IMG/VR virus record: IMGVR_UViG_3300048996_000093
Coordinates: 1 to 41,344 of that record
Length of the DNA: 41,344 nucleotides
Source of the DNA: a virus
Direction: 5' to 3' (one strand)
Shown: one piece after another, positions 32,217 through 39,950 of the stretch
Numbering within the stretch: position 1 is the stretch's first letter
Layout: each line of letters starts with the position of its first letter
Made by a program: the position numbers and the translations under genes
Notes under the pieces: model-generated
What the model was told of the DNA's origin: nothing
The model's input: only the letters and a program-made list of their open reading frames with translations
Databases searched by the model: none

Positions 32217-32441
32217 ATGGATGCTGAAGTCAGGGACCTCTACGCACCACTGATTGGGCGTGTCACGTCGGTCGGCTGCGACATGACGACGGACGAGGCC
32301 ACCGAGATGCTGGACGCTCTGCTCCACGGACTGGCCGAGCGGCAGCGCGCAGTAAACTTCGACTCGTACGAAGAGGATGTCGACGGGGCCCTGTTGGCGC
32401 GGGACCACCTGGCAGACATGATCGATCCGGCGACACCATGA
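32217..32441 (+). CDS. Small acidic protein before integrase
   Basis: A 74-residue acidic helical protein (VGCDMTTDEATEMLDALLHGL). It overlaps the integrase start by 4 bp (ATGA), so translation is coupled. There is no ribosome-binding site before its ATG and a TAGAAT box lies 6 nt upstream. It lacks the basic character of a typical excisionase. It may be an integrase partner or just a leader cistron. Confidence 0.6.
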   Translation: MDAEVRDLYAPLIGRVTSVGCDMTTDEATEMLDALLHGLAERQRAVNFDSYEEDVDGALLARDHLADMIDPATP

Positions 32442-33550
32442 CCGACCAGCACGACGGCGTTGCGGCCAGACCTCGCGCGGAGCTGGCCCGGCCAGGCTCC
32501 GCTGACCAAGCACTGTTCTGGCTCCGTGACGTGCTGGGCACCGTCGCTCCGCGCGACCCGCGCACCCGGCGCCTGGGGGAACGGCGCTACCGTCTGGAGC
32601 TCCTCGCCGAGACCTGCGACCGCCAGACGTTCAGCCTGGTGGCCTCCTGGCTCGGCTCCGAAGCCGTCCCGGCCGTCACTTCCAAGCGCGCGTACGCGGA
32701 TGATCTGCGCCTGTGGGCTGCTGTGGCGCGGGAGTTGGGCGGGCATGAGCGGTTCTTCGTCGGCGCCATCACCCCCGACATCATCGAGACGTGGACCAAG
32801 GTCCAGAAGGCGCAGGAGAAGGCGCCTCGGACCATCAACCGCCGCTTGTCCGTCCTGACCGCACTCGCCGAGTACGCCAAGTGGAAAACCAAAGACCCCT
32901 CCATCGCCTCCCCGGTCACCAAGCACGACCGGCCCAAGGTCGACCCGCGCGACGAGACCACGGCCACCCCGGTACTGGAGGTGCCGGAGTTCCAGCGAGT
33001 CGTGGACGGCGCCGACACCGCCCGCCAGGCCCTGGTACCCGTCCTCATCTACACGCTCGCCGGCCGGGTCACCGAATGCTGCGAGGCAGGCCTGCACCAT
33101 CTCAAAGTCCTTGACGGGCAACGCACGTTGGACCTGCGGCGCAAGGGCGGCAAGGGCCGCGTATGGCCGCTGCCGTCACGCTTGTCTGCCCTCATTGATG
33201 TCGCCACCGAGGGACGCACCGAGGGCCCGCTTCTTCTGGACGACCAGGACCGGCCGATGGACCGGCACGCGGTCGACCGGCACCTCACGCGGCTGGGACT
33301 GCAGGCGGGCGTACTGGCGGGCCGGGACCTGACCCCCCATGTGCTGCGCGCCTCCAAGCTCACCCACATGCACGACGCGGGCACCCCGGTGGAGGAAATC
33401 CAGGAGTATGCCGACCACGCAGCGATCGAAACGACGCTGCGCTACATCCGGCGCCGCAAGTCCTCTGCGCTCAAGGCGAAGCACGCCGCGGCCGCCGTCG
33501 CCGTGTACGACCATCTGGTAGACCGCTTCATCCCAAGGAGTGCCGAGTGA
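32438..33550 (+). CDS. int: Tyrosine integrase
   Basis: A 370-residue site-specific recombinase for phage integration and excision. Catalytic residues are visible: Arg210 (AGRVTECCEAGLHHL), Lys236 or Lys239 in RKGGKGRVWPL, His301 and Arg304 (HVLRASKLTHMHDAG), His327 (DHAAIETTLRYI) and nucleophile Tyr336. Residues about 75-155 look like the core-binding domain. No attP could be identified. It shares a transcript with a small protein upstream and two proteins downstream (33547 and 34194), with 4-bp overlaps at both ends. Confidence 0.9.
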   Translation: MTDQHDGVAARPRAELARPGSADQALFWLRDVLGTVAPRDPRTRRLGERRYRLELLAETCDRQTFSLVASWLGSEAVPAVTSKRAYADDLRLWAAVARELGGHERFFVGAITPDIIETWTKVQKAQEKAPRTINRRLSVLTALAEYAKWKTKDPSIASPVTKHDRPKVDPRDETTATPVLEVPEFQRVVDGADTARQALVPVLIYTLAGRVTECCEAGLHHLKVLDGQRTLDLRRKGGKGRVWPLPSRLSALIDVATEGRTEGPLLLDDQDRPMDRHAVDRHLTRLGLQAGVLAGRDLTPHVLRASKLTHMHDAGTPVEEIQEYADHAAIETTLRYIRRRKSSALKAKHAAAAVAVYDHLVDRFIPRSAE

Positions 33551-34191
33551 CGACCAGCCACCAACGCGGCGCCCACGCCGTCCTGGACCGCATCCTCACG
33601 CGTGAGCCCACCGCGGCTGCGCTCGTCCGTACGCGCAACCGGCTCGCCCGCGGCGGGCACTTCAGCGTCGGGTTCGTGGACGCGGTCGGCCAGTTGCACC
33701 GTAAGGCGCCGGGCCGTTGGCCTGTGCACCAGGTCGCCGCTTTCCTCAACGTCCATGCTGAGGTGGGTGCCGGCGAGTACGCCATCGCGCAGGTCGAAGT
33801 CGGCGCCACCCCGCGCCCTGATGCCGATCGGGACGGCAATGCGGCAGCCTTGGCGGACCTTCCCTGGCCGTTCGCCGCCCACCTGGACATGGGGCAGAAC
33901 GCCGCCGACGAGGACGGCACCCTCACCTGGGCCCAGGACATCGTCGTCACGCGGTCGTCTGGCGTTCCCTTCACCGCGGGATGCCGTAGGCCAGAGTCCC
34001 TGACGATCCCAACCATCGTGCAACCGTTCCAGATTCCGCTGGAGGTGGGCACCACCCTGCCCAGCAGGACGTTGCTCCACCTGGAAGAGGACGGCGGCGT
34101 GGCCCGCTGGGCATACGGCAGCACGGACCTGTACGTCCTGCTGAACCTGCGGCACCCGCTGCTGGCCCGTCGGCCGCACGAAGAGGAGTAG
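33547..34191 (+). CDS. Unknown protein in integration operon
   Basis: A 214-residue protein from GTG 33547, overlapping the integrase stop. The first 60 residues are helical and basic (TREPTAAALVRTRNRLARGG); the rest is beta-rich with LPWPFAAHLDMGQNAAD and FQIPLEVGTTL. No family recognised. Its tight packing between an active-looking and a degenerate recombinase suggests that the three work together. 2 bp separate it from the next gene. Confidence 0.68.
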   Translation: MTTSHQRGAHAVLDRILTREPTAAALVRTRNRLARGGHFSVGFVDAVGQLHRKAPGRWPVHQVAAFLNVHAEVGAGEYAIAQVEVGATPRPDADRDGNAAALADLPWPFAAHLDMGQNAADEDGTLTWAQDIVVTRSSGVPFTAGCRRPESLTIPTIVQPFQIPLEVGTTLPSRTLLHLEEDGGVARWAYGSTDLYVLLNLRHPLLARRPHEEE

Positions 34192-34193
34192 CC

Positions 34194-35330
34194 GTGCCCG
34201 TGCAGAAGTACAAGGCGTCGTCGGTGCGGCATCTAGCTGTGCGGGTGGAGCGCATCGCGCCGCGGGATGCGGGCGCCTGGGAGGCGCGGGAGAAGGTGGC
34301 GGGTGCGGCCGGCCTGCCGATCCAGGTGTCGCAGGAGCGGGCCCGGCAGGTGTGGATGGTGGTGGGGATGTTCGACCGTGCGGTGGGCCGGGAGGAGATG
34401 CCCGTCCGCTCGGTCCGGTCGGTGGAGCAGCTGTTCACGTGGGCGTCGCTGCGCCCGTTCTGGCAGCTCGCTGTCGGCGGGGAGTTGCGGTCGTACGCCA
34501 AGGACGTCGGGAAGCCGCTGCCGCTCGCCTCACAGCGCATCGTGCGGGATGTGCTGCGGATGCTGGCCGAGCTGGTGGTGCCGGACAAGAAGGTGCGGCT
34601 GCCGGAGCTGGACCAGGCGGAGCTGAAGGCGACCGTGGCGCCGGTGCAGTTGACGGCTGTGTATCGGGAGCTGGTCGACCTGGCGGGGCGGGGTCCGTTG
34701 TCGGCGGGTGGGGCGGCGATCCATCCGGATGAGCGGACGCGGCTGTTGGCGATGGTCGCGGTGGTGTTGGATGCGGGGCCGCGGTCGGGTGAGCTGGCGG
34801 CGATGCAGCTGGCGGATGTGGGGGCGGGTGAGGAGTGGGTGGCGGTGACGCGGCATCCGCAGAACCGGGCCGGATCGGGGGTGCGGCAGGCGGATGTCGC
34901 GGCCGCGCTGGGGGTGGCACCGTCCACGGTCGCGTACGCCCTGTCGGAGCGGGAGGAGTTGCGCAGGAAGCTCTCGGAGCAGACCCGGCAGGAGGTGCTG
35001 GCGGAGGTCGCGCGGGCGGACACGGCACCACGGGTGGAGCGGTATGCGCTGCGCGAGGGCACCCGGGTCGCGGTGCGCCGCTGGCTGGCACGGCGGGCGG
35101 AGTTGGTGGACCCGCTGACCGGGGGCAAGTACGCGCTGTGGGTGACGGTCCACGCCTCGAAGGCAGGCCCGCCCGGCATTTCGATCCTCCCCCAAGGGCT
35201 ACGGCAGTCCTTCACCCGCGGCATGACCGCCCTGAACTTCGTGATGGCCGGCCAGCACGGGTGGGAGCCGATGCCCACCACCCTGGAGCAGCTGCGCAGG
35301 TCGGTGCAGGCCGAGCCTCTGCCGGACTAG
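34194..35330 (+). CDS. Degenerate tyrosine-recombinase-like protein with embedded helix-turn-helix
   Basis: A 378-residue protein from GTG 34194. GPRSGELAAMQL (Arg197) matches the first catalytic box of tyrosine recombinases. A helix-turn-helix follows at about 229-257 (DVAAALGVAPSTVAYAL), an unusual place. Near the end, ILPQGLRQSFTRGM keeps Arg337 but has Gln334 where the catalytic His of HxxR is expected. AGQHGWEPMPTTLEQL keeps a His (355) but has no Tyr at the nucleophile position. It is probably not a stand-alone recombinase; it may bind integrase or att DNA. Codons here favour G-ending forms more than the neighbours, suggesting another origin. Confidence 0.65.
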   Translation: MPVQKYKASSVRHLAVRVERIAPRDAGAWEAREKVAGAAGLPIQVSQERARQVWMVVGMFDRAVGREEMPVRSVRSVEQLFTWASLRPFWQLAVGGELRSYAKDVGKPLPLASQRIVRDVLRMLAELVVPDKKVRLPELDQAELKATVAPVQLTAVYRELVDLAGRGPLSAGGAAIHPDERTRLLAMVAVVLDAGPRSGELAAMQLADVGAGEEWVAVTRHPQNRAGSGVRQADVAAALGVAPSTVAYALSEREELRRKLSEQTRQEVLAEVARADTAPRVERYALREGTRVAVRRWLARRAELVDPLTGGKYALWVTVHASKAGPPGISILPQGLRQSFTRGMTALNFVMAGQHGWEPMPTTLEQLRRSVQAEPLPD

Positions 35331-35398
35331 CAGCGCGCGCGTACGCCGCGACCGGGCCGTACGGTCGATGGTGGGCGCCCTGACAGGCGGCGTACCTT

Positions 35399-35434
35399 GC
35401 GGCCCCGCGGCCGTTCGCACGTGCGCGGGGCCGC
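35399..35434. terminator. Hairpin between convergent genes
   Basis: Exact 11-bp arms at 35399-35409 and 35424-35434 with a 14-nt loop. It separates the integration operon from the minus-strand endonuclease gene and should act in both directions. Confidence 0.75.
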
Positions 35435-35442
35435 CCCCGCTT

Positions 35443-36294
35443 TCAGGTGCCGGGTATCGGGTCCTGGTCGACGTGGTGGTCGCGGCCAGCACGGTCGTCT
35501 CTAGCCAGGTACTTGACGGCCGCTCGGAGACGCGCAGCAGTATCACCGAGATGCCCAACACCCGAGTTGCACGGGCCGCACAGAAAGCCACGAAGCTTGC
35601 CCGTCTCGTGGCAGTGGTCCAACGACAGTCGGGCATAGCGGTCGCCTCGGTACGCCTCTTCCGGGGTTCGCTTGCATATCTCGCAGCGGTTGTCGCTTGG
35701 GTAGCGCTCGACGACCTCGGTCCAAGGGATATTCAACTTCCTGGCGTAGCGTCGCAGGCCAGCGTAGGACGTCGTTGCCTGGCTACTCGGCCGGTTTCTC
35801 TGCTCGTTCTTTGCTCGCAGACGCGCTTGGGCGGCGTCGCACTTCCGGCAGCGAGACCTCCACTTGGCGGCGCCGCCTGCGGACTTTCTGAGGTTGAACG
35901 CGTCGAGAGGAAGCGTGCGATGACACAGGCAGCATCGTTTCTCGATCGGCTCTTGGGCGAGCACGGCGACCTTATGGCAGTCGGCGCACAGACCGCTTTT
36001 GTCTTTCTTCGTGCCACCGCAGGAAGGGCAGGTGGTCCGGCGGCGGCTGTAGGCGTAGTGGTTTGCGCACAGTCCACGAGATCTACGCGGACTGTCACAG
36101 TCGCCAGCAAGGCACGGCCCGTCGCGCGTGATGTTGCGCTTCTCGCTGGCGGCGAGTTCCTTGAGGTGTAGCTGGTAGTGCAGCGGGCAGAGACGTTGCG
36201 CCCTGCCCTTGGACTGGATCATCTGAGAGCACTGATCGGCACTGCATATGCGTTCGTGGAAGCTGAGTCCATGGTCTCTCAATGAAGATCCCAT
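35443..36294 (-). CDS. Endonuclease VII-type HNH protein with many zinc knuckles
   Basis: A 283-residue protein. The C-terminal 90 residues match the recombination endonuclease VII family: NRCEICKRTPEE, LSLDHCHETGKLRGFLCGPC and NSGVGHLGD, with His in DHCH as the catalytic base and Cys pairs holding zinc. The N-terminal 160 residues add about eight further Cys pairs (CSADQC, CLAGDC, CPSC, CADC, CCLC, CRKC), probably several small zinc-binding units for DNA contact. It could resolve branched DNA or be a homing-type nuclease. It stands alone in reverse orientation, and the DNA is visibly less GC-rich than its surroundings, which fits recent entry. Confidence 0.78.
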   Translation of the reverse strand: MGSSLRDHGLSFHERICSADQCSQMIQSKGRAQRLCPLHYQLHLKELAASEKRNITRDGPCLAGDCDSPRRSRGLCANHYAYSRRRTTCPSCGGTKKDKSGLCADCHKVAVLAQEPIEKRCCLCHRTLPLDAFNLRKSAGGAAKWRSRCRKCDAAQARLRAKNEQRNRPSSQATTSYAGLRRYARKLNIPWTEVVERYPSDNRCEICKRTPEEAYRGDRYARLSLDHCHETGKLRGFLCGPCNSGVGHLGDTAARLRAAVKYLARDDRAGRDHHVDQDPIPGT

Positions 36295-36405
36295 CAGAGG
36301 GTTCCGTAGCTGGGCCGGGCATCGGAGGTCACCGCGGCTCCCAGAAGGGGTAGCGGTGTGACCAGAAGGTTTTGTAAGCTGCGCTTTGCGTGATCTGTAT
36401 GAGGC

Positions 36406-36439
36406 AAGGCCACCAACTCGGTTTCCGGGTGGTGGCCTT
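36406..36439. terminator. Hairpin after the WYL-like gene
   Basis: AAGGCCACCA (36406-36415) pairs exactly with 36430-36439 across a 14-nt loop. It lies just past the stop of the minus-strand gene ending at 36454. The 159-bp gap to the endonuclease gene must also hold that gene's promoter, which I could not identify. Confidence 0.65.
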
Positions 36440-36453
36440 CCGCGTTTCTGGGA

Positions 36454-36852
36454 TCAAGCGGCCAGGCGTACGCGCGGCCGATAGTCGGCATCGTCCTTGT
36501 CGCGGGCCAGCTCGTAGAAGTAGAGGGCCTGGGCGTCGTCGGCGGGGGCCGGGGCGGGCCGCTCGTAGGTGGTGGGCTCGGGGCGGGTGAGGACGTAGGC
36601 CATGCGGTGCACGGTGTACGCCTGGAGGCCTTCGAGGTGGAACTGGCGCTCGGCGTTGCGGAGTCGGCACATGGCGATGAGGACGATGCCGCCGTCGGCC
36701 GTGGTGCGGATCTCGTGCAGTTCCACGGTGCGTACGGTCGGCTCGGTCTCGCCCGGCTTGAGGTACGTGATGCTGACGGCGTGCTTACGGTCGAGGGCGC
36801 GGTACAGGTCGGCGAGGGTCTTGGTGGTGGTCTGCCGGTTGGTGATCCGCAT
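36454..36852 (-). CDS. WYL-like domain protein, probable regulator
   Basis: A 132-residue protein. ATG 36852 is chosen because GAGGGGG precedes it and a -10/-35 pair lies further upstream; the longer open frame crosses that promoter. Residues 12-90 resemble a stand-alone WYL domain: LYRALDRKHAVSITYLKPG, RTVELHEIRTTADG, and RQFHLEGLQAYTV. WYL domains bind ligands, often nucleic acids, and regulate phage and defence genes. There is no attached helix-turn-helix. The C-terminal 40 residues are Pro-rich, then acidic and basic. It is divergent from the early operon and shares its operator. Confidence 0.62.
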   Translation of the reverse strand: MRITNRQTTTKTLADLYRALDRKHAVSITYLKPGETEPTVRTVELHEIRTTADGGIVLIAMCRLRNAERQFHLEGLQAYTVHRMAYVLTRPEPTTYERPAPAPADDAQALYFYELARDKDDADYRPRVRLAA

Positions 36853-36881
36853 TGTGTGCCCCCTCGTTCGGTGTGGTTCCC

Positions 36882-36928
36882 ACCGTAGACCCAGAATCAT
36901 TGCAATGCAATGACTAGAGCTGTACTGT
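36882..36928. promoter_or_regulatory. Overlapping divergent promoters with palindromic operator
   Basis: CATTGCA-A-TGCAATG at 36898-36912 is a palindrome. Plus strand: -35 TTGCAA (36900-36905), 17 nt, -10 TACTGT (36923-36928). Minus strand: -35 TTGCAT (36910-36905), 17 nt, -10 TACGGT (36887-36882). Both -35 boxes lie in the palindrome, so one bound protein would control both directions at once. Confidence 0.75.
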
Positions 36929-37004
36929 TGAGGTTGTTGGGGCACCCACCCAGCCGCCACAGCCGACCGGCATGGCGTAGCAATGCTGAATGGAGGAGGA
37001 TGGC

Positions 37005-37586
37005 GTGGCCAACGCCCCCACCACGCGCCCGCCGAACCGCCCCTGGTCCGACCGGCGCCCGCCGAGAGGACCAGCGACCGTGCCCGCATCCAGGGACGAC
37101 CAGAAGCGCATCGCCAACCTGAAGAAGGCGTCCGCGCATCTGCGCTCCACCGGCGCCCCCGAAGAGCTCGCCGACACCGTGGACTTCGTCCTGACCGACG
37201 AGGGTGCACGGTTCCTCAACCGCATGCGGTGGGGGTCGGTCGCGGACGGCAACCCGAACCTGGCGATGAGCGTCACCCCGGAACTGCGCGCCCGGTTGAA
37301 GGCGCTGGCCTCGGAGAACGGGAAGAAGCTGGACCAGATCGTCCAGGAAGGCTTCGCCCGGTACATCGACGGCAGTTGGGTGCCCCCGCAGCCCGTGAAG
37401 GCCAAGAGCGGCGCCGGCGTGGAGAAGGTGAACCTGAACATCCGTACCGACGCCGGGCAGCGCACGCAGTTGGCGCAGCTGAAGCCCGCACGGTCTGCGG
37501 AGCTCGGGTTCAAGGTCGCTGATGCGTGGATTGCTCTGGCCTGGCTGCTGGAGGAGTTCGGTATCGACACGGAGGAACTGCTCTAG
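37005..37586 (+). CDS. Tandem ribbon-helix-helix-like DNA-binding protein
   Basis: A 193-residue protein. GTG 37005 is chosen because GGAGGAGG lies six bases upstream; an ATG at 36990 would put this site inside the gene. The first 30 residues are Pro/Arg-rich. Residues 84-122 (NLAMSVTPELRARLKALASE) and 140-186 (KVNLNIRTDAGQRTQLAQL) each look like a strand followed by two helices, as in Arc/CopG-type ribbon-helix-helix domains. Two in one chain would bind as a pseudo-dimer. As first gene of the early operon, directly after the divergent promoters, it is a good candidate for a regulator of that switch. Confidence 0.6.
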   Translation: MANAPTTRPPNRPWSDRRPPRGPATVPASRDDQKRIANLKKASAHLRSTGAPEELADTVDFVLTDEGARFLNRMRWGSVADGNPNLAMSVTPELRARLKALASENGKKLDQIVQEGFARYIDGSWVPPQPVKAKSGAGVEKVNLNIRTDAGQRTQLAQLKPARSAELGFKVADAWIALAWLLEEFGIDTEELL

Positions 37587-37593
37587 CCCCGCC

Positions 37594-37623
37594 GGTGCAG
37601 GCGCCGGCCCGGGCGCCGACACC
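37594..37623 (+). other. Possible hairpin between early genes
   Basis: GGTG and GGCGCC (37594-37605) can pair with GGCGCC and CACC (37612-37623), with a 2x2 internal loop and a 6-nt loop. It may be a weak attenuator or mRNA stabiliser. Confidence 0.35.
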
Positions 37624-37662
37624 GGGCTGGCCCGCACCCTCGCATAACCCATAGGAGCCCTC

Positions 37663-38538
37663 ATGGCGCTCGCGCCTGAGGCCCCCGCCACCAGCATCAC
37701 GGCGGAGGGCCCCACCTCGCACACCCAAAACCAGGGCGAAGGCCTCGCGAAGCTGCGTATCCCCTTCCCTGCCGAGCAGATCAGCCCGCTCCCGAAAATC
37801 ATCTGCGGTGAGTGCTCCCGCTCCCGCACGAAGGTCTGTGAGAATCCGCGGCACTCGAAGTCGAAGTGCAAGGACTGCGGGAACTACATCACTCAGGCCC
37901 ACATGCACCTGGACTACGTCGGCCACGCGGAGTTGACGAACCGTCTCTTGGAGGCGGACCCGCTGTGGGACTGGGAGCCGCTGGCCTTGGATCAGCGGGG
38001 GCTGCCGCAGTTCGACTCGGACGGCGGGCTGTGGATCCGGCTGACGGTCTGCGGGCATACGCGGCTCGGTTACGGCGACGCGCAGGGCAAGAGCGGCCCG
38101 AACGCCGTGAAGGAGGCGATCGGTGACGCGCTGCGGAACGCCGCGATGCGGTTCGGTGCGGCCCTGGACCTGTGGGCGAGGTCGGATCTGAACGCGGCAC
38201 AGAGCGAGCACCCGAAGTCGGCGGAGGACGAAGGACGCGCCTCGCCGACGGGCGGCCAGCCTGCGCCCGAACACTCGCGGGCAGACCCTCAGCCCGCTTC
38301 CAAGGCCTCTGCTGACGATGACCCGCTGGGCCGACTGGTCGCGCAGTACCAGGACCCGGCGGTGTGGGGAAACAAGGTCGCGCTGCTGCAGATCCGTCTG
38401 GACGGCAAGAAGCACGGCGTGTCCGACCGCAGCGTTCAGGACCCGGATGGTTCGTGGACCACGTTCGACGCGCTGCTCGAATCGCGCATTGCCCAACTGA
38501 AGGCCCCGCAGGGCGACGCCGAGAAGAGCGCCGCCTGA
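37663..38538 (+). CDS. Rad52-type single-strand annealing protein
   Basis: A 291-residue protein from ATG 37663 with AGGAG upstream. The core at residues 80-172 matches Rad52-like phage annealing proteins: DYVGHAELTNRLLEADPLWDW, GHTRLGYGDAQGKSGPNAV and EAIGDALRNAAMRFGAALDLW. It would bind single-stranded DNA and anneal homologous strands in replication and recombination. Residues 48-72 carry Cys48, Cys51, Cys59, Cys69 and Cys72, a likely zinc site just before the core. The C-terminal 100 residues are disordered then helical, perhaps for SSB contact. No partner exonuclease is in the window. Confidence 0.78.
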   Translation: MALAPEAPATSITAEGPTSHTQNQGEGLAKLRIPFPAEQISPLPKIICGECSRSRTKVCENPRHSKSKCKDCGNYITQAHMHLDYVGHAELTNRLLEADPLWDWEPLALDQRGLPQFDSDGGLWIRLTVCGHTRLGYGDAQGKSGPNAVKEAIGDALRNAAMRFGAALDLWARSDLNAAQSEHPKSAEDEGRASPTGGQPAPEHSRADPQPASKASADDDPLGRLVAQYQDPAVWGNKVALLQIRLDGKKHGVSDRSVQDPDGSWTTFDALLESRIAQLKAPQGDAEKSAA

Positions 38539-39008
38539 TGGAGCTCACATCAGAGGTACAGCAGCGTGTCGAGGAGCTGCTGCGTACCGGGCTGAGCGAC
38601 GTGGCCGTGCAGCGGGCCACGGGGGTGCACCGCTCTACCGTGGCCCGCTACCGCAAGCGGTGGGGCATCGCCGGATACCTGATCACCGAGGACAGTCCGG
38701 CCTGCCGTCACGGGCATCCCTTCCCTGAGAACGCGACTCGCGCGTATGACGGATGGCTGCGCTGCACGGCCTGCGCGCGGGAGCGGTTTCGCTCCTATGC
38801 GGCTGCCGCCTACGTGCCCGAGCAACCGGATGAGATCGCCATCGAGCGTGCCGTGTGCGGTGAGCCGCCCGCCAGGCTCACCTCCCGCGAGCGGGCCGCC
38901 GCCGTCAGAGCCCTGGCCGCGCGCAGGCATCCGGCGCCGGTCATCGCCGACCGGGTGGGCTGCCACGTCCGCACCGTGTACCGCATCAAGCAGCAGCAGG
39001 GGGCCTGA
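38538..39008 (+). CDS. Double helix-turn-helix zinc-knuckle protein
   Basis: A 156-residue protein from ATG 38538 (TGATG overlap). Residues 8-42 (VAVQRATGVHRSTVARYRKRW) and 114-150 (VIADRVGCHVRTVYRIKQQ) are both helix-turn-helix regions. Between them CRHGH at 56-60 and CTAC at 76-79 form a zinc knuckle of the kind CxxGH...DGxxxCxxC. It is a DNA-binding protein of unknown target, co-transcribed with the annealing protein. Confidence 0.68.
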   Translation: MELTSEVQQRVEELLRTGLSDVAVQRATGVHRSTVARYRKRWGIAGYLITEDSPACRHGHPFPENATRAYDGWLRCTACARERFRSYAAAAYVPEQPDEIAIERAVCGEPPARLTSRERAAAVRALAARRHPAPVIADRVGCHVRTVYRIKQQQGA

Positions 39009-39862
39009 TGTACCAGAACGCCACCGAGGAACAGATCGCCGCCGTCCTGCGTGCCGGGGGCTCCGTGTCTGCGGTCTCCCGCGAGCTGCGGGCGGACAAG
39101 GCCCGCATCCGCCGCATCAGGGATGAGCTGGGCCTGGCCACCTTCGTACCGGCAGAGCGGTCCCGCTCCCTGGAAGAGAAGTGGGCCGCATCCACGCGGC
39201 CCGTCGGGGACGGACACCTGGAATGGACCGGGGAGCGGGGCAGCACCAGCGGCACCCCCGTCATGCGGCACCGGGAGCAGAACTACAGCCCGGCCGCCGT
39301 CGCCTTCCGGATCCGTACCGGACGAGACGCGGACGGCCAGACGTTCGCCGAGTGCGGCATGAGCCACTGTGTCGCCCCGGACCATGTTAGGGACGAGACC
39401 GAGCGGGCAGCGGACCGCGCCGCGAAGCGCTCTGGGGCCGAGCCCGACGCCTGCCGGTATGGCCACTCCCGGGCCGTGCACGGCCGCTACGAGGCGGACG
39501 GCACTGCGTACTGCCAGCGCTGCAAATGGCTGTCCAAGAACCCCGAGCACGACGACCGGATCCGCCCGGCACGCCCGCAGTCGGCCCAGGAGGCCTTCGG
39601 CCAGCTGGCCCAGGCAACCGGTGATGGTCACGTCCTGTGGACGGGCCCCACCCACCGCGGCACGCCGGGCCTGCCCTGGCAGGGCACGACCCTCTCGCCC
39701 CTGCGGATGGCTTTCCGTCTGCACCACGGCCGCGAGCCCGAAGGCATCGTGCGCTCCGCCTGCACGGTGCCGTACTGCGTCGCCGGGCCCTGCCTCCAAG
39801 ACCGGCCCATGCGGATCAAGACCGATCGGCTGTTCAAGTCCATCTTCGGCACGGCGGCGTAG
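39008..39862 (+). CDS. Helix-turn-helix protein with two degenerate HNH-like modules
   Basis: A 284-residue protein from ATG 39008. Residues 8-43 look like a helix-turn-helix. Module A (68-127) has LEWTG, SPAAVAFRIRTGR, CGMSHCVAPDH; module B (207-264) has VLWTG, SPLRMAFRLHHGREPEG, CTVPYCVAG. Both follow the HNH pattern WTG...AxRxxYxxxxGxxPxG...C..xxCxxPxH of phage homing-type nucleases, but the central catalytic His region is altered and module B has lost the final His. Between them lies a zinc knuckle (CRYGH, CQRC) like the one in the neighbour upstream. Probably a DNA-binding protein that came from duplicated nucleases. Confidence 0.62.
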   Translation: MYQNATEEQIAAVLRAGGSVSAVSRELRADKARIRRIRDELGLATFVPAERSRSLEEKWAASTRPVGDGHLEWTGERGSTSGTPVMRHREQNYSPAAVAFRIRTGRDADGQTFAECGMSHCVAPDHVRDETERAADRAAKRSGAEPDACRYGHSRAVHGRYEADGTAYCQRCKWLSKNPEHDDRIRPARPQSAQEAFGQLAQATGDGHVLWTGPTHRGTPGLPWQGTTLSPLRMAFRLHHGREPEGIVRSACTVPYCVAGPCLQDRPMRIKTDRLFKSIFGTAA

Positions 39863-39950
39863 AGCCGACCAGCCCCCCCGTCCGCCCCACCGGACCCCGA
39901 TCCCCCTCTCTGCCACCCGGAGCTTTGCCATGCCCGATCGGAGGACCGCC

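Noticed and set aside
35368-36171. Plus-strand 267-codon frame opposite the endonuclease VII gene
   Set aside because: The minus-strand product has many Cys pairs and a clear HNH motif; the plus frame shows nothing recognisable.
36853-37209. Longer minus-strand N-terminus for the WYL-like protein
   Set aside because: It reads across a well-formed divergent promoter and lacks domain similarity; ATG 36852 has GAGGGGG upstream.
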